Source: Pyxicephalus adspersus | Lineage: Eukaryota; Chordata; Amphibia; Anura; Pyxicephalidae | DNA length: 64,000 nt | Assembly: GCF_032062135.1 (NCBI RefSeq) | Contig: NC_092863.1 | Location: forward strand, 18,223,992 to 18,287,991 | Direction: 5' to 3' | In this document: positions 1-10,806 of the stretch, one piece after another | Numbering within the stretch: the stretch's first letter is position 1 | How the letters are laid out: every line of letters begins with the position of its first letter | Notes under the pieces: generated by a model | What the model was told of the DNA's origin: nothing | Seen by the model: the letters and a program-made list of their open reading frames with translations, nothing else | Database searches by the model: none | Translations under genes and position numbers: made by a program

Positions 1-1780
1 TTCCTACACTGCAACCCATATCTTTCCTAATTTAAGATTACCTAACTTTATATTAATTCTTTTTACACTATATAAGCAAGTTAGAAATATGGACAGGTCT
101 GTTTTATTTCTTTGTATTTCTTACCAGTCTTGCTGAAGTAACTGGGAAGGAGCTGAGAGGAAATACAGAGTGATGAGCAGCCAATTAATCAATTGAAAAC
201 ATTTTGGCGGGACATTTAACATCCAATCATAAAGTCCTGTTACCTTTACAAAGACCTGTCAGTTTGTAGTCTTATACACAACAGCTCCCACACAATTTAT
301 CTGTATTTGGGGGGTTTTCCCCTACCTTGTGGGTAGATAATGTTTTACATGATTTAGGATGGTCAGTTCTGTTTGGTTTACAGGTTTTTAAAAAGCCTGG
401 CTGTTGGGTAATATCAACCACTTGTTGGGTAGATAGTGGTTTACATGATTTAGGATAGTCAATTCTGCATAATTTATGGTAATTGAGTCTTGACAAATTA
501 AGATTGTCGCCTAACCAGTGTTTACAGTTTTGATTTATAAATTCATAACATTTACATTAAATCTTAATCCAAGCTTTGATAACAGGCCACAGCCATAACT
601 TGTCGACTTCTATATGTCTGATATTTCATTCATTTTATTTGTTGTTTATGAGTTCAATTTTGCATTCAAGTTTAGGTGGGGATGTAGAGTACCACATAAA
701 AAGCTTGTATTGCAGAAGAGGTTACGGAAACTTTTCTGCAATAAAAGACTGCATTTAGCAATTTTATATAATATGAGTTTGCACTTTAGAATTACTCAGA
801 AGCATGCTTTGCCCATCCTAATTGTTGCATTGATTTCTGCGTAGCTGACACACATTATGGCCCACGGTGGCAGAGCAGTCAGAGAAGGCACACAGCAACC
901 CACATATCATATTGCTGACTTCCATTAACAAATTCTTGTGCACAGGAAAAACTTCCAGATGAATACTCTGTCTGCCATTGAAATCTGGCTGGGCATTTAT
1001 TGTTGCTGTAATGTGCACTTACAATTCACCTACTCTGGGTTTGTATACCTAGAACCAAAATAATTGCTGTGTAAAGCAGATGTAAAATATTGGGTCATGC
1101 TATACATGCAAATCAGCAGCAACAGAATCGCCCAGGCGAAGGAACCTCTTTTCCTAATGCAATCTCTCATTTGCAAGCCGGAACATTGTTGAATCTCATT
1201 TGCTAGCAAAGATGCAATACAAGAGCAAGATCTGGCTACCGTGCTAGTAACTCTATAAGTGGTCTGTTGGAGATGGTAAAGCTGATGTCACACACGTGGA
1301 AGTGAACAGGACAGGTCTTAAAGTACTAACACAGACTAAGAAAACAGGTTGTTTACCCCCAAAATTTTGTATGCCTTCTGTTAACATTATATCTGATCAT
1401 GTTGGAGTCATACTAAAGCTAGGAGGAGGTTGGTACAGTTGACATGCAAAAATCCGGCAACCTCGGGATCCAAGGAGTGCTGGATGTTTGGAAATTTTGG
1501 ATTTTTAAAAGTTATACTTACCTCCACACACAGGCCAGCCTTCCTCTCGCAGCACCCACGGACATCTGGCACAGTTCCAGAGAGCAGGCAGCAGGAACGT
1601 TTCAACGTGTATTTAGTGTACTAAGCAAGATCTAACGGCTGTTTCTGCAGATCAGCGCCATCAAAACATCAGTGGCCAAACAGTGTACTGCAGTCCCTGT
1701 AGATGTTGTGACCTGTAGACATCATGGAGATGATGCTCAGGTGATGTTTTGTGTTCGTCAAATCATTGTCGTTAATCTTA
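1..1780. other. Noncoding stretch, no gene seen
   Basis: I see no exon, RNA gene or recognisable mobile element here apart from a short imperfect direct repeat at 322-470. The open frames are short and lack family motifs. Confidence 0.5.
322..470. repeat. Two-copy imperfect direct repeat
   Basis: The stretch around 322-372 (with gtgggtagataatg, ttacatgatttaggat and gtcagttctg) recurs at about 422-468 with a few changes. The spacing is about 100 bp, so this looks like a local tandem duplication. Any frame through it is periodic for that reason. Confidence 0.6.
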
Positions 1781-2034
1781 GGGTACGGACACACGTCAGA
1801 TGTTTCTCGTCCGATAATCGCCTCAGGGCTGAAATCGGACAAGAATCTGGCGTGTGTCCAGACGACTGTCCTGCCAGATCCACAGGTGACACGGAACGAT
1901 CATAATGATAGTGAAGAGGAGAGAGCACAGCGGGGTGCCGCTCTGTTACTCTCCCCTCCTCATAGAGCAGAACAGCTCCGTATATACAGCACTCGTTCAT
2001 CCATCGTGATGTCTATGCACGTGTGTGTGCAGCC
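1781..2034. mobile_element. Palindromic MITE, gtacacacg-type ends
   Basis: The left end reads gggtacggacacacg and the right end is its imperfect reverse complement (cgtgtgtgtgcagcc). The element is flanked by TTA on both sides (1778-1780 and 2035-2037), as expected for a 3-bp target duplication. Relatives with similar ends occur at 25815-26141 and 62702-63098, with a short one at 26695-26769. PIF/Harbinger is possible because of the TTA duplication, but no transposase is present to prove it. Confidence 0.6.
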
Positions 2035-2559
2035 TTAAGATGGCGAAGTAGAAAAGAATCCCAGGACGTCAACAGATTCTGACATGCTGCATACATGTCT
2101 GCCACCAACCATAATTCTGTATTTAAAGTTGCAAAAATCATGCATATTCTTTATTCAGATATATGTTCTTGATCATATCTGCTGCACGCTTTCTGTAATT
2201 GAACTGTAGCCATTGAGTTGTTTGTTGGACATTTGTATTACATGTCTCTTTTAGTTTTTTTGAGTGGCCACTGACAATATATACATTTAATAAACACATG
2301 CTACTATTAATTTTAGGCAGCTCTGTAAATGATTACTTGTGATTACTTTTCATATTAGATTCCCTTTATTCACTGCAAAAAGCTATATGTGACTGATATT
2401 GTATAACAAAGTAATGTAAACCAGCTACATTTACAGTCCTTTTATATGGCTAAATCTAGAAATTTGCAGTAATTTTTCTTTCGTACATGTGCTTAAATAA
2501 GATCCCTATGTGTACATTTAATATAATCTAAGATCCAGTCTCATAACTTTAAATGACAG

Positions 2560-2660
2560 GAGGAGGGCCCGCACGTTCTTTATCCCTGGCTCTCACTTCC
2601 CTGGTGCCCAGCGCTGGTGTGGGGCCGTAAATGTCTGAAAGGGGGGAGATGCAATAATGG
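2560..2660. other. GC-rich unique block, possible minus-strand exon
   Basis: This is a short GC-rich island in AT-rich DNA. On the minus strand a pyrimidine run ending in CAG (complement of 2635-2637) and a GTGAGA donor (complement of 2591-2596) frame a 38-nt segment, 2597-2634. It does not match any THRA coding exon that I recognise. It could be a 5' noncoding exon of a divergent gene, a conserved regulatory block, or chance. Confidence 0.15.
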
Positions 2661-4402
2661 GGACATGAGTCAGAGCCAGTTGTCCATAGAAACTGAAAAA
2701 CAAAATATTATATGCAGCTCTGTAAGGTAAATACATTATATACACTCTCTAAATTAACTTCTAAGTCACAGTGGCCTTCAAAGCAGTGACGGATTGACCG
2801 GTGATAAAAGCAGAAAAGCTACAATATGAATAATTGCTTTTACTAAAGCAAGCTTGTCAAACTAATGTTTGTGTTTTGGGCAGCTATCTTATTCTTTCCT
2901 TTAAGCTTGAGCTGAGACAGATATAAAATAAATCACTATTTAATCCTGTCTTGCAATCATTAAAGTAAATGCAAACTCAATCTCTAATCTCAACTTTAAA
3001 GTGGATGTAAACACCGCTTCCAGTGCTCAAAGTTTTGTATGTGACAGTAAGCTCAGCACATTTGCCGATTATAGTAGACTTACCTGCCAAACTTTCCCCT
3101 CCAGCAATGTGAAAGCACCAATGTCTCACATCTCTCTGTAGCTTCTGCTGCTGTCATCTACCCCAGTCTTCTTACAGGCTTAAAGTCTTCAGCCATGTAC
3201 ATTGGTATGGTGGGGATCACCTATCTCCAATACATGTGCACGGTCTTTGTGTTTTATCCACTATACACCAACAATTAAAGATAATTACTTTTGGAATTAC
3301 TTTATATCCGTTCAGGGCCCAATATACACCAGCGTCTTAAGACAATCTCTGTCTGAATTACTTTAGACCTATGCAGGGTCCACCATATACCCACGATATA
3401 AATTAAGAAAAATCCCTTTTGAACGGTTATTTCAACATCTATCATTACACCAAAGATATAAATGAGCATATCCGGTAACAGCTTTACTTAGTCTGAGCCC
3501 TTATTTCAAGTGTTAAGCCAATCAACAATCCCATTCAAGGTTTTGAAGCAACAGCCCTGCAGAAGGACTATTGATAAACTATACTATCAAAATTCCTACA
3601 ATATGCTTAGTTGGACCTCATATTAAACCTGAAAGTGGGTGACACAATCGATCTAAGCAAGTGTTAATACCTGCAAAAACACAGCCTACAGCCTGTTAAA
3701 TTGGTGGGTATTATATTCCAATAACAGCCAGTTTTAGCGACATAACAACAGCTACATTCTGATAATTAGTATCACTTACCACCTTGTACTCTTGTGATTA
3801 ATAACAACTGGCCATCCTATATTCAAGTCTCAAAAAATCCCCTGAGGAAGCCAGAAGGTGAAAGGTGTCGGGAAAGTAGACCAATAATCCCCATTGTTAA
3901 TTCTCCATTAATTAAGTAGTACTCCATGTGATAAAATGCAAAACACAGATATCCTTTTCTTATGTATTTAGTTCAGGATCTATATGTCTAGTCCACGTGA
4001 CAGCATAGTGCATCTCTGTTTTTCTAGGTGATATTAGTCCAAATAATAAACTGTTCAATTATCTTTTTTACAAACGGTGCCTATAAAAGCCTATCTTTCT
4101 CCCTTTATCCTTTTACACTGCACGGAGGATAATCAATCTTGGCCCAGAACTGTATAGGGCCTGCACATTGAGCTGAATATGCAGTTGACAAGACGGATGC
4201 CAACAGGAGGGAAAACAGAAGAAGTCACTTTTTGCCATGAAAAAACCTGCTAGTTAGAAATTTTCTTAGGTGGACTTTATTTAATGATGCAGTTTACCTT
4301 ATAAATGCTACACCTTCACAGTCTAATCTAAAAAGCCAACCTGTGCTGCTCTGTTTAGGAATCTAGTGGTTTTGTCTTGAAGAATTAAATAAATCACAAG
4401 AT
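2661..4402. other. Repeat-derived noncoding stretch
   Basis: No coding exon is visible. From about 3000 the sequence looks like dispersed repeat. The segment of roughly 3240-4150 surrounds a hammerhead-like motif and is probably the terminal region of a Penelope-like element. I cannot set its exact ends. Confidence 0.4.
3838..3873 (+). ncRNA. Hammerhead-ribozyme-like motif (Penelope type)
   Basis: A CTGAGGA core (3842-3848) is followed by a short stem (GCC with GGT, loop AGAA), then GAAA (3860-3863) and a GTC cleavage-type triplet (3867-3869). TCCC before the core (3838-3841) pairs with GGGA after GTC (3870-3873), forming stem I of a type I hammerhead. An extra A sits between the core and stem II, and stem III would be only 1 bp. 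Such minimal hammerheads are known from Penelope-like elements. Activity is not shown. Confidence 0.45.
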
Positions 4403-4404
4403 TA

Positions 4405-5040
4405 CCGTATTTTTCGCCGTATAAGACGCTCCGGAATATAAGACGCACCCAATTTTAAAGGAGGAAAATCTAGAAAAAAAAGATTCTGAAAGATTATTCC
4501 CCTTCTGATCACTCATGTGCCATTCATACCGGTATTCCCCTTCTGATCACTCATGTGCCATTCAAATTCCCTTTCTGATCACTCTGTGCCTTTCAAATTC
4601 CCTTTCTGATCACTCTGTGTCATTCAAAATTCCCTTCTGATCACTCTGTCATTCAAATTCCCTTTCTGATCACTCTGTGCCTTTCAAATTCCCTTTCTGA
4701 TCACTCTGTGTCATTCAAAATTCCCTTCTGATCACTCTGTCATTCAAATTCCCCTTCTGATCACTCTGTGCTTTTTTTCCACTGTACGGCAGTTAGGACA
4801 GGGAACAGCAGGTGGCGCTGTGCCGGCTTCTTTCGCTCTGCTTTACAGACAGAAGACACGATGCTGGCAGAGGAGAGGAAAACACATGCTGCATGCAGCC
4901 AGAGACACACGCAGGATCGGGTATTGGGTGAGTATATTATTTTAATTATTTTCTAACACATTTGTCATATAGGACGCACTAACTTCCCCCCCCCCAGTTT
5001 TGGGGAAGAAAAAGTGCGCCTTATACGGCAAAAAATACGG
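4405..5040. mobile_element. Non-autonomous DNA transposon, ccgtattttt ends
   Basis: The left end (CCGTATTTTTCGCCGTATAA) and right end (TTATACGGCAAAAAATACGG) are terminal inverted repeats of about 25 bp, bounded by TA on each side. No transposase frame is present. The interior carries a minisatellite (4491-4770). I do not assign a superfamily; the TA flanks would fit a Tc1/mariner-like element. Confidence 0.65.
4491..4770 (+). repeat. Minisatellite inside the DNA transposon
   Basis: There are nine copies of a unit of about 29-36 bp built around ttctgatcactc and a cattcaaa-type spacer. Three successive units (spacers ending gcc, gtc and tca) recur as a block, giving a higher-order period of about 92 bp. 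Confidence 0.8.
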
Positions 5041-5154
5041 TAGATAAACAGGACTGCACATTTTTTGACACATATTTGTTTAGAGGTTTTTAAATGCCAA
5101 CTTTGCTTCTAAACCCAAACTGTAAATTTAACTTACTAAAGCTATTTTTAACCC

Positions 5155-5625
5155 TGAAATAAGACAGTGTCTTATATTATTTTTGCTCCAAAAAATGCAC
5201 CAGGGTTTATTTTCAGGTGATGTCTTATTTTTTTCATGAACAACAATCGACATTTATTCTTAAACAAAAAACATTTATTCAAATAAAGTTATGCCATCAC
5301 ATCATGGAACATCATCAGAATTCTCCAAACCCTGAAATCCATCATGAATTTCTTGTGATATTCAGGAACAAAAACTAACATTTATTCAAATACAGTCATG
5401 TCATCAACTTCTGGAACATCATCATACCTCTCCAAACCATTTCCTTTAGAACTATTGGCCCTAATTTCTCATGTCTAGCAATAGCGCTTTTCTTAAATGA
5501 GCACCTCCTGTCCATGTATTTATATATATATTTTAGCATTTTTTTGGGCTAGGCATCCTCAAAAAATATGGAAAAATCATGCTAGGGCTTATTTTCCTGC
5601 AAGGTCTTTTTTTCGGGGTATACTG
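5155..5625. mobile_element. Degraded DNA element, ccctgaaataagac ends
   Basis: The left side holds ccctgaaataagac followed by a second similar box near 5205-5225 in reverse orientation. The right side holds ggcttattttcctgcaaggt and a terminal tttcggggta. This resembles the widespread vertebrate element family with ends of the type cc(c)tgaaaataagac. It is decayed and carries no transposase. Confidence 0.4.
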
Positions 5626-7054
5626 AATATCGAAAAAACTAAAAGTTATTTGACAGTTTTACCTACTTCCAGCAGACTGGACAATCCTGAGTCCAGACAA
5701 CAAGCAGGTCAGCCCGCATTTTATACAGTCTGACACATGGATGACATTTCTGCTGTGACGTGGAGAACAGCACACACATCTATCCCTGAACAGGGAATAT
5801 GACTTATTGTTGGTCCACAGCACCCTTATGCACCTTGCAACAGATGTGCGAAGAACCTGCATTACATCACATGATAACATATCTTGCATTGCAGGGCAAT
5901 TGTAAATAAAATAGCTTAGAGGACTTCTTTTTGCTGCATGGCTGTGCCTTGAGCAGCCAATTCATAAAGAAAAGAAAACCACATGGGTCTGTAAGCACAC
6001 GAGCATATGGACTTGAACCCGGCCTACAACATGAAAGTCAAAAATCAGGTTATTACAAATGCTAATTTCTTATGGGTTTTCTTTAAAGTGTTAATAAAGC
6101 CAAATCCTTGAAACTCAAAGATCGCCAGTTAGAGATTTCCACTCTATTCTCCTGCTTGTGACAACACAATCTGGTTTTCCAAAACAGGTAATATGGTAGA
6201 CAGAGAGGTTAAGTCTCCATGGCAAAGGCAGAGGCAGCAATTAAAAAAAAGGCAAAAAAAAAGGAATCAGCAATCATTTTTTTTATTCCTAATGTCTATT
6301 GCTCCTTCACTTCTACCACAAAATGAAAAAGGATATGAAGATTCCTCCATACACAACCTGGTGATAATGTACAGTGCTGTGTAATATATTGAGACTATAT
6401 AAAATCTGTTTATTTTATTACTATTAATATTATTATTAATAATAATATTAATGATAATAGTGAGGACTGACCCATTGACTAGTAACATCTGGGGTTACAT
6501 TAGTTTTTACAAGCCTCTGAGCAATGATCAATACAGGGCTTTTTTATTACACAGTTCTTAGAAAGGATGGATATTATATCACAAGTGTAATTTTCAGACC
6601 ATTTAAAATCTTTACTAAGAAATGTAGATGCTTGTCCCACCCAAAGTTGCTCTGGAACTTATTGATTGTGCAGTATGCTGTAAATACATTCATTTCTGGC
6701 TGACATATGTTGAGGATGGAATTTTCCTTGTACTATGCTAACTTCTAAAGGTCACAGCCTAAGGAAGAGTTTTTTTTTTTCAAATAATAACCTCTTTATA
6801 ACAATACTTTTTATCTGAGATGCATTTATCATTGGTCATTTTAGCTACAGTATATTCACATCATCTGAGCCTTCATATAAGTCTCAGAAACATGAATATA
6901 GGACAATGGAAATCAATAGAAAAAAAAGAACACAAGACAATTCTTCACTGTGTGCTCCTCCCTGTACGCATAACCCCACATGCTCCAGTATGCGAGTGCA
7001 TGCATTGCTGATTTTTCCCTAAATGATCACGGCTACACCTAGTTTCGACAATGT
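5626..7054. other. Noncoding stretch with one LINE tail
   Basis: No exon was identified. An L2-type 3' tail lies at 6363-6460. The rest is unassigned AT-rich DNA. Confidence 0.45.
6363..6460 (+). mobile_element. L2-type LINE 3' tail fragment
   Basis: The segment holds a diverged copy of the tail seen at 10560-10620 (cagtgctgtgtaatat, then a ctatataaa motif), followed by an ATT-rich microsatellite. Only the 3' end remains. Confidence 0.6.
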
Positions 7055-7241
7055 GTCTGATTTATTAAAACTCTCCAAGGCTGGAGAGAACAAACTTTCA
7101 TCAGTGAAGCTGGGTGACACAGCAATCCTTGATTAAATAGCAAATGACTTAAGAAATCCATTCCAGGTTTGCTGAATCACCCAGCTTCATTGTTGAAATT
7201 GCATTCTCTCCAGTCTAGGACAGCTTTAATAAATCAGGCCC
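7055..7241. mobile_element. Palindromic MITE, ctctccaag family, copy 1
   Basis: The element begins ctgatttattaaaactctcc and ends with the inverse (agctttaataaatcaggccc). Inside, tgaagctgggtgacacagca has its inverse near 7160-7190, so the whole unit folds on itself. Related copies lie at 20328-20524, 22325-22548, 28809-29030 and, truncated, at 52217-52330. No coding capacity. Confidence 0.8.
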
Positions 7242-7679
7242 AATGCGTCAGTAGAGTTCACACAACTGTCTAAAGTTAAAATGACCTTGTAAAAATATGG
7301 ACCTCCTTATAATTTTTTAATATAATTGAGAACTGGGCACCAAGGGGTTAGCAGATATGTACTATGGAATTGGGAATGTGGAGTTTATGCACATAAGGTG
7401 GTGTCAGCTTGCTTAGTAGTAATGCTCATACACTAAGGACAGGTCACTAAAAGGATAAGCTGCACATACACTTCAGACTCATAACTTTGGGGGTTTCTTT
7501 AATGGTAAATGCTCTCCTCTTGCAACAGAAGTAGTGAAACTTTCCTTCTGCAGGAGTAGTGAGTAGAGAACTGAGCTTCCCTCTGTGTGCTAAACCTGCA
7601 GACTGCGTGTCTGGGTTTAGTAAGAAATGTCTATCCGCATAACAGGAACAGTATTTAATATGCAACTTGAGTGCCAAAA

Positions 7680-8880
7680 GTGTGGAACTATACATTGTGT
7701 TGTCTCTGGAGAGAAAACTGGAGATTGCATGTGCTGGGCAATGGACACACATTAAAGACCAATGTGTGTGCTGGGGCGAGTTCTCATGGAGGAGAGACCA
7801 CTCTGTATTCTGGAAGTTGGATCCCACTGGGGAAAGACCAGTTTGTGTTCATGAGGTTGGGTCTCACTAGAGAAATCCTCTAGAGCAGGGGTGTCAAACT
7901 CAAATACACAGAGGGCCAAAATTAAAATCTTAGACAAAGTCGGGGGCCAAACTTGAAGTTTATTGAAAAAATTGAGGAAGTTTTTCCTTCTCTTTAGATA
8001 TAAAACCTTTTTATATGGAAACAAAGAGCTTTTGCTTAACATTCAATTTGGAACAAGCCTATAATAGAGAAATAGCACCGCTACTACAATTCCCTGCGTC
8101 TATAAAACAGCCCAATGCGGGGCCACGCATAGGCAGAGAGCCCGCTGGTCTATAGACGCGATTGATGCCGTGAATTCTAATAGCAGCGCTATTTCAATGC
8201 AGTGGCAGGCCAGATTCAATTCATATTTAGGGCCAAAAAAAGGACCCTTTGAGGGCCAAGAAAAAAGGACATTGCGGGCCAGAGTTGGCCCCCGGGCCAG
8301 AGTTTGTCAACCCTGCCCTAGTGAGTCTAGGGAGACTGGTTTAAGTTCTGGAGGAAAGTCTGGTTTGTATGCAAGAAGTCATATCTCATTGGGTAAAAAT
8401 TTGTCAGTGCTATGAAAGTTATATCTCACTGTATGTGTGTACTAGATTTGTGATGGTACTGCTTTTAACTAAAGGATAAGAAATTAAAGATGTTTTTATA
8501 AAGATGGCTCTTCTTTGCCATGTCAGCCTAACTCCTATTCCACAAATGCACAATTACATTTCAATTGTGCCCGCAATCTCCGCTATTTGTGCCTGTGAGT
8601 GTGCTGGGCAAAGGACACCTAGCAAAGCCCATTGTATGTGCTGGACCCCTAGGGCAGGATCAGCGTGTGTGTGGGAAGTTGGATCTCATCAGGGAAAGAC
8701 CAATGCGTGCTAAAAGTTGGGTCTCACTGGGGAAGGACGATCTGAGTTCTGGAGGTTAGACCTCCATATAAAAAGACTAGTATGTGGGTGGTTATATCAC
8801 ATTGGTGAAAGACCAATATGTGTGCTAGAGTTAAGATGCCCCTGCTATATTTAGTCCTGGAGGAAGAAGTCACCAGTTTC
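7680..8880 (+). repeat. Degenerate minisatellite with larger duplication
   Basis: Units of about 40 bp resembling gttggatctcactggggaaa followed by gaccagtttgtgttctggag recur imperfectly at 7780-7870, 8320-8440 and 8680-8830. A larger unit is also duplicated: the text around gtgctgggcaa occurs at about 7731 and 8600. The hAT insertion at 7886-8315 splits the array. Open frames through it are repeat artefacts. Confidence 0.6.
7886..8315. mobile_element. Non-autonomous hAT element (430 bp)
   Basis: The left terminus CAGGGGTGTCAAACTC and the right terminus ending GAGTTTGTCAACCCTG are imperfect inverted repeats. The flanking octamers ctctagag (7878-7885) and ccctagtg (8316-8323) match at 6 of 8 positions and resemble the hAT target consensus nTCTAGAn. 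No transposase domain is visible, so this is a deletion derivative. Confidence 0.75.
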
Positions 8881-8939
8881 GGATGGCAAGTAGAAAGGAA
8901 CATATGCATTACATTAATATCATGTAACGGATAGGAAAA

Positions 8940-9085
8940 GAATGATATTTTAAAGTAAAGTGCATTCTTAAACAAAGTGCACCCGTTCAATGGCCACCCT
9001 CATGGTAACCTAGCTCCTACTCTACAGATGAATAATTGCATTGCAATTGTGCACACCTCTGATCTGCCTATTCAGTAGCTTCTCC
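8940..9085 (+). repeat. Diverged duplicate of 8460-8600
   Basis: Text around aactcctattccacaaatgc and caattgtgcccgcaatctc near 8520-8580 recurs here in diverged form (tagctcctactctacagatg, caattgtgcacacctctgat). It extends the local segmental duplication of the minisatellite region. Confidence 0.5.
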
Positions 9086-10055
9086 ATGGGGATCCACTGT
9101 TCACTTGTGGCCTTTTTTTTCTTTACTTCTTTAAGTTTAATTTAGTGTACAAAGATATTTAGATATTTATCTATTCACAATTACGCCACGCAATAAAAAG
9201 AGTAAAAGCAATGAACAAACTAATCTCAGACTGACATATACTGATCTTCATGCTATTTCTTTACCAATACATGAACTGGAGTAGCACTGTGGTGAAAATG
9301 CATAGATAGGTCATAGTAACATCCAGTGACAAGCAGGGGGCAAGGAGTTGACCAAGCTGAATTGTACACCTGTAATAGGAACAAAAAGGTTACCGACCTT
9401 GCTGAGCTGTGTGGCAGGGCAGTGTAAATTTGAGGACTGGAAAAAATACAAATCTATATGCAGGTAAAACAGCTCTCATTATATAACTTCACTGTACATT
9501 TAGCTATTTGCCAGGAATTGAGCTTTATTCATAGTTTAGTGAAATATTTAATTCACTAATAATAGTACCATATTGTATGTCTTAATTCTGCTTTTTGTTC
9601 CACTTCAAACAAAAGATTCCTGATTCTATAAAGTGTCTGTTGCACTGGCTCTTGTCAATCTGAGGCAGCTAAGCAACGTTACACTTGGCAGTAATAATAT
9701 GAGAAACTAGCAGTTGGGTACTTAATGTGCGTAAAAACAGGATTATATATGCTTTACATTTTTTGTGTGAATAGACACGGAACGTGTTTGCTTTAAGCCT
9801 CCTTGATGGTCAGTAAGGTTGCTCGTTGCAATAACAGACCATTGGAAATTCTTAGGAACTGAGCCATACTCTGGACCAAGGAAGTTTGGTTAATAAAAAG
9901 ATTCAGATTATGATCCTTGGAGTCACTGATTTTCTGATTATGCCTCTACTCAACCTTTGACAGAAGATAATAGATTTAGGTCTGCAAAATGTACTAACCA
10001 GTAGGTCTAGTACCAAGGAAACATTTGTAACAAAGGATGTCACAATTTCCTTTCC
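9086..10055. other. Noncoding stretch, nothing assigned
   Basis: I see no exon, RNA gene or clear repeat in this AT-rich segment. Confidence 0.4.
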
Positions 10056-10806
10056 ATCTTTTTGCAGTTGTCTCCATTGGCTTCCATTTCACCTTAGAAT
10101 CAAATTCAAGCTCCTGTGCTTTGCCTTCAAATCCCTACACAGTTCTTGTCCCACTTATATTTCTGACCTGGTAAAAAAATACTCGCCTAGCCGCTCTCTT
10201 CACTCCTCCGATGACTACTAATGATTTCCTCACTCATAATCTCATCACCCGCACAGCTCTAACTTTTCACAGCTCCAAGAGTTTTCTAGAGCTGCCCCAA
10301 CTCTCTAGAATGGTCTTCCTCATCCTATTCGGCCTGCTCCTACTTTCTGCTCATTTAAAAGAGCGCTCAAAACCCATTTTTTCAAACTTGCCTGCCCATC
10401 TTCTTCTGTCTTTTGAAACCGTCACTACTTCCCACCACTACATATCTCCCCTCCTATTGTGTGTTACTTCTCCCACCTCCTAAATTGTAAGCTCTTTGGG
10501 GCAGGGCTCTCCCCTTCTTCTGTATCACTGTCTGTATTTTTCTGTCATTTGCAACCCTCATGTAATGTACAGCGCTGTGTAATATGTTGGCGCTATATAA
10601 ATCCTGTTTATTATTATTATTATTATTAATATTAATAATAATAATAATGTGTTACTTCCCCCACCTCCTAGAAAGCTCTTTGTAAGTCCTTCGGGCAGGG
10701 TCCTCTCCTCCTGTATCACTGTCTGTATTTGATGTCATTTGCAACCCCTATTACAGCGCTGCGTAATATGTTGGTGCTATATAAATCCCGTTTATTATTA
10801 TTATTC
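10056..10806 (+). mobile_element. 5'-truncated L2-type LINE
   Basis: The sequence encodes the C-terminal part of an L2-type reverse transcriptase ORF: LHWLPFHLRIKFKLLCFAF is read from about 10070, followed by FKSL and a frame-shifted RTALTF...SAHLKERSKP tail to about 10485. It then has the family 3' UTR (gtaagctctttggggcaggg, cgctatataaatcc) and ATT repeats. A second copy of the 3' UTR follows at about 10640-10806, so the tail is duplicated. Frames are broken and the element is dead. Confidence 0.8.

Noticed and set aside
7447..8042. 126-codon and 96-codon minus-strand frames
   Set aside because: They run through the degenerate minisatellite and into the hAT element; their content is periodic, not protein-like.
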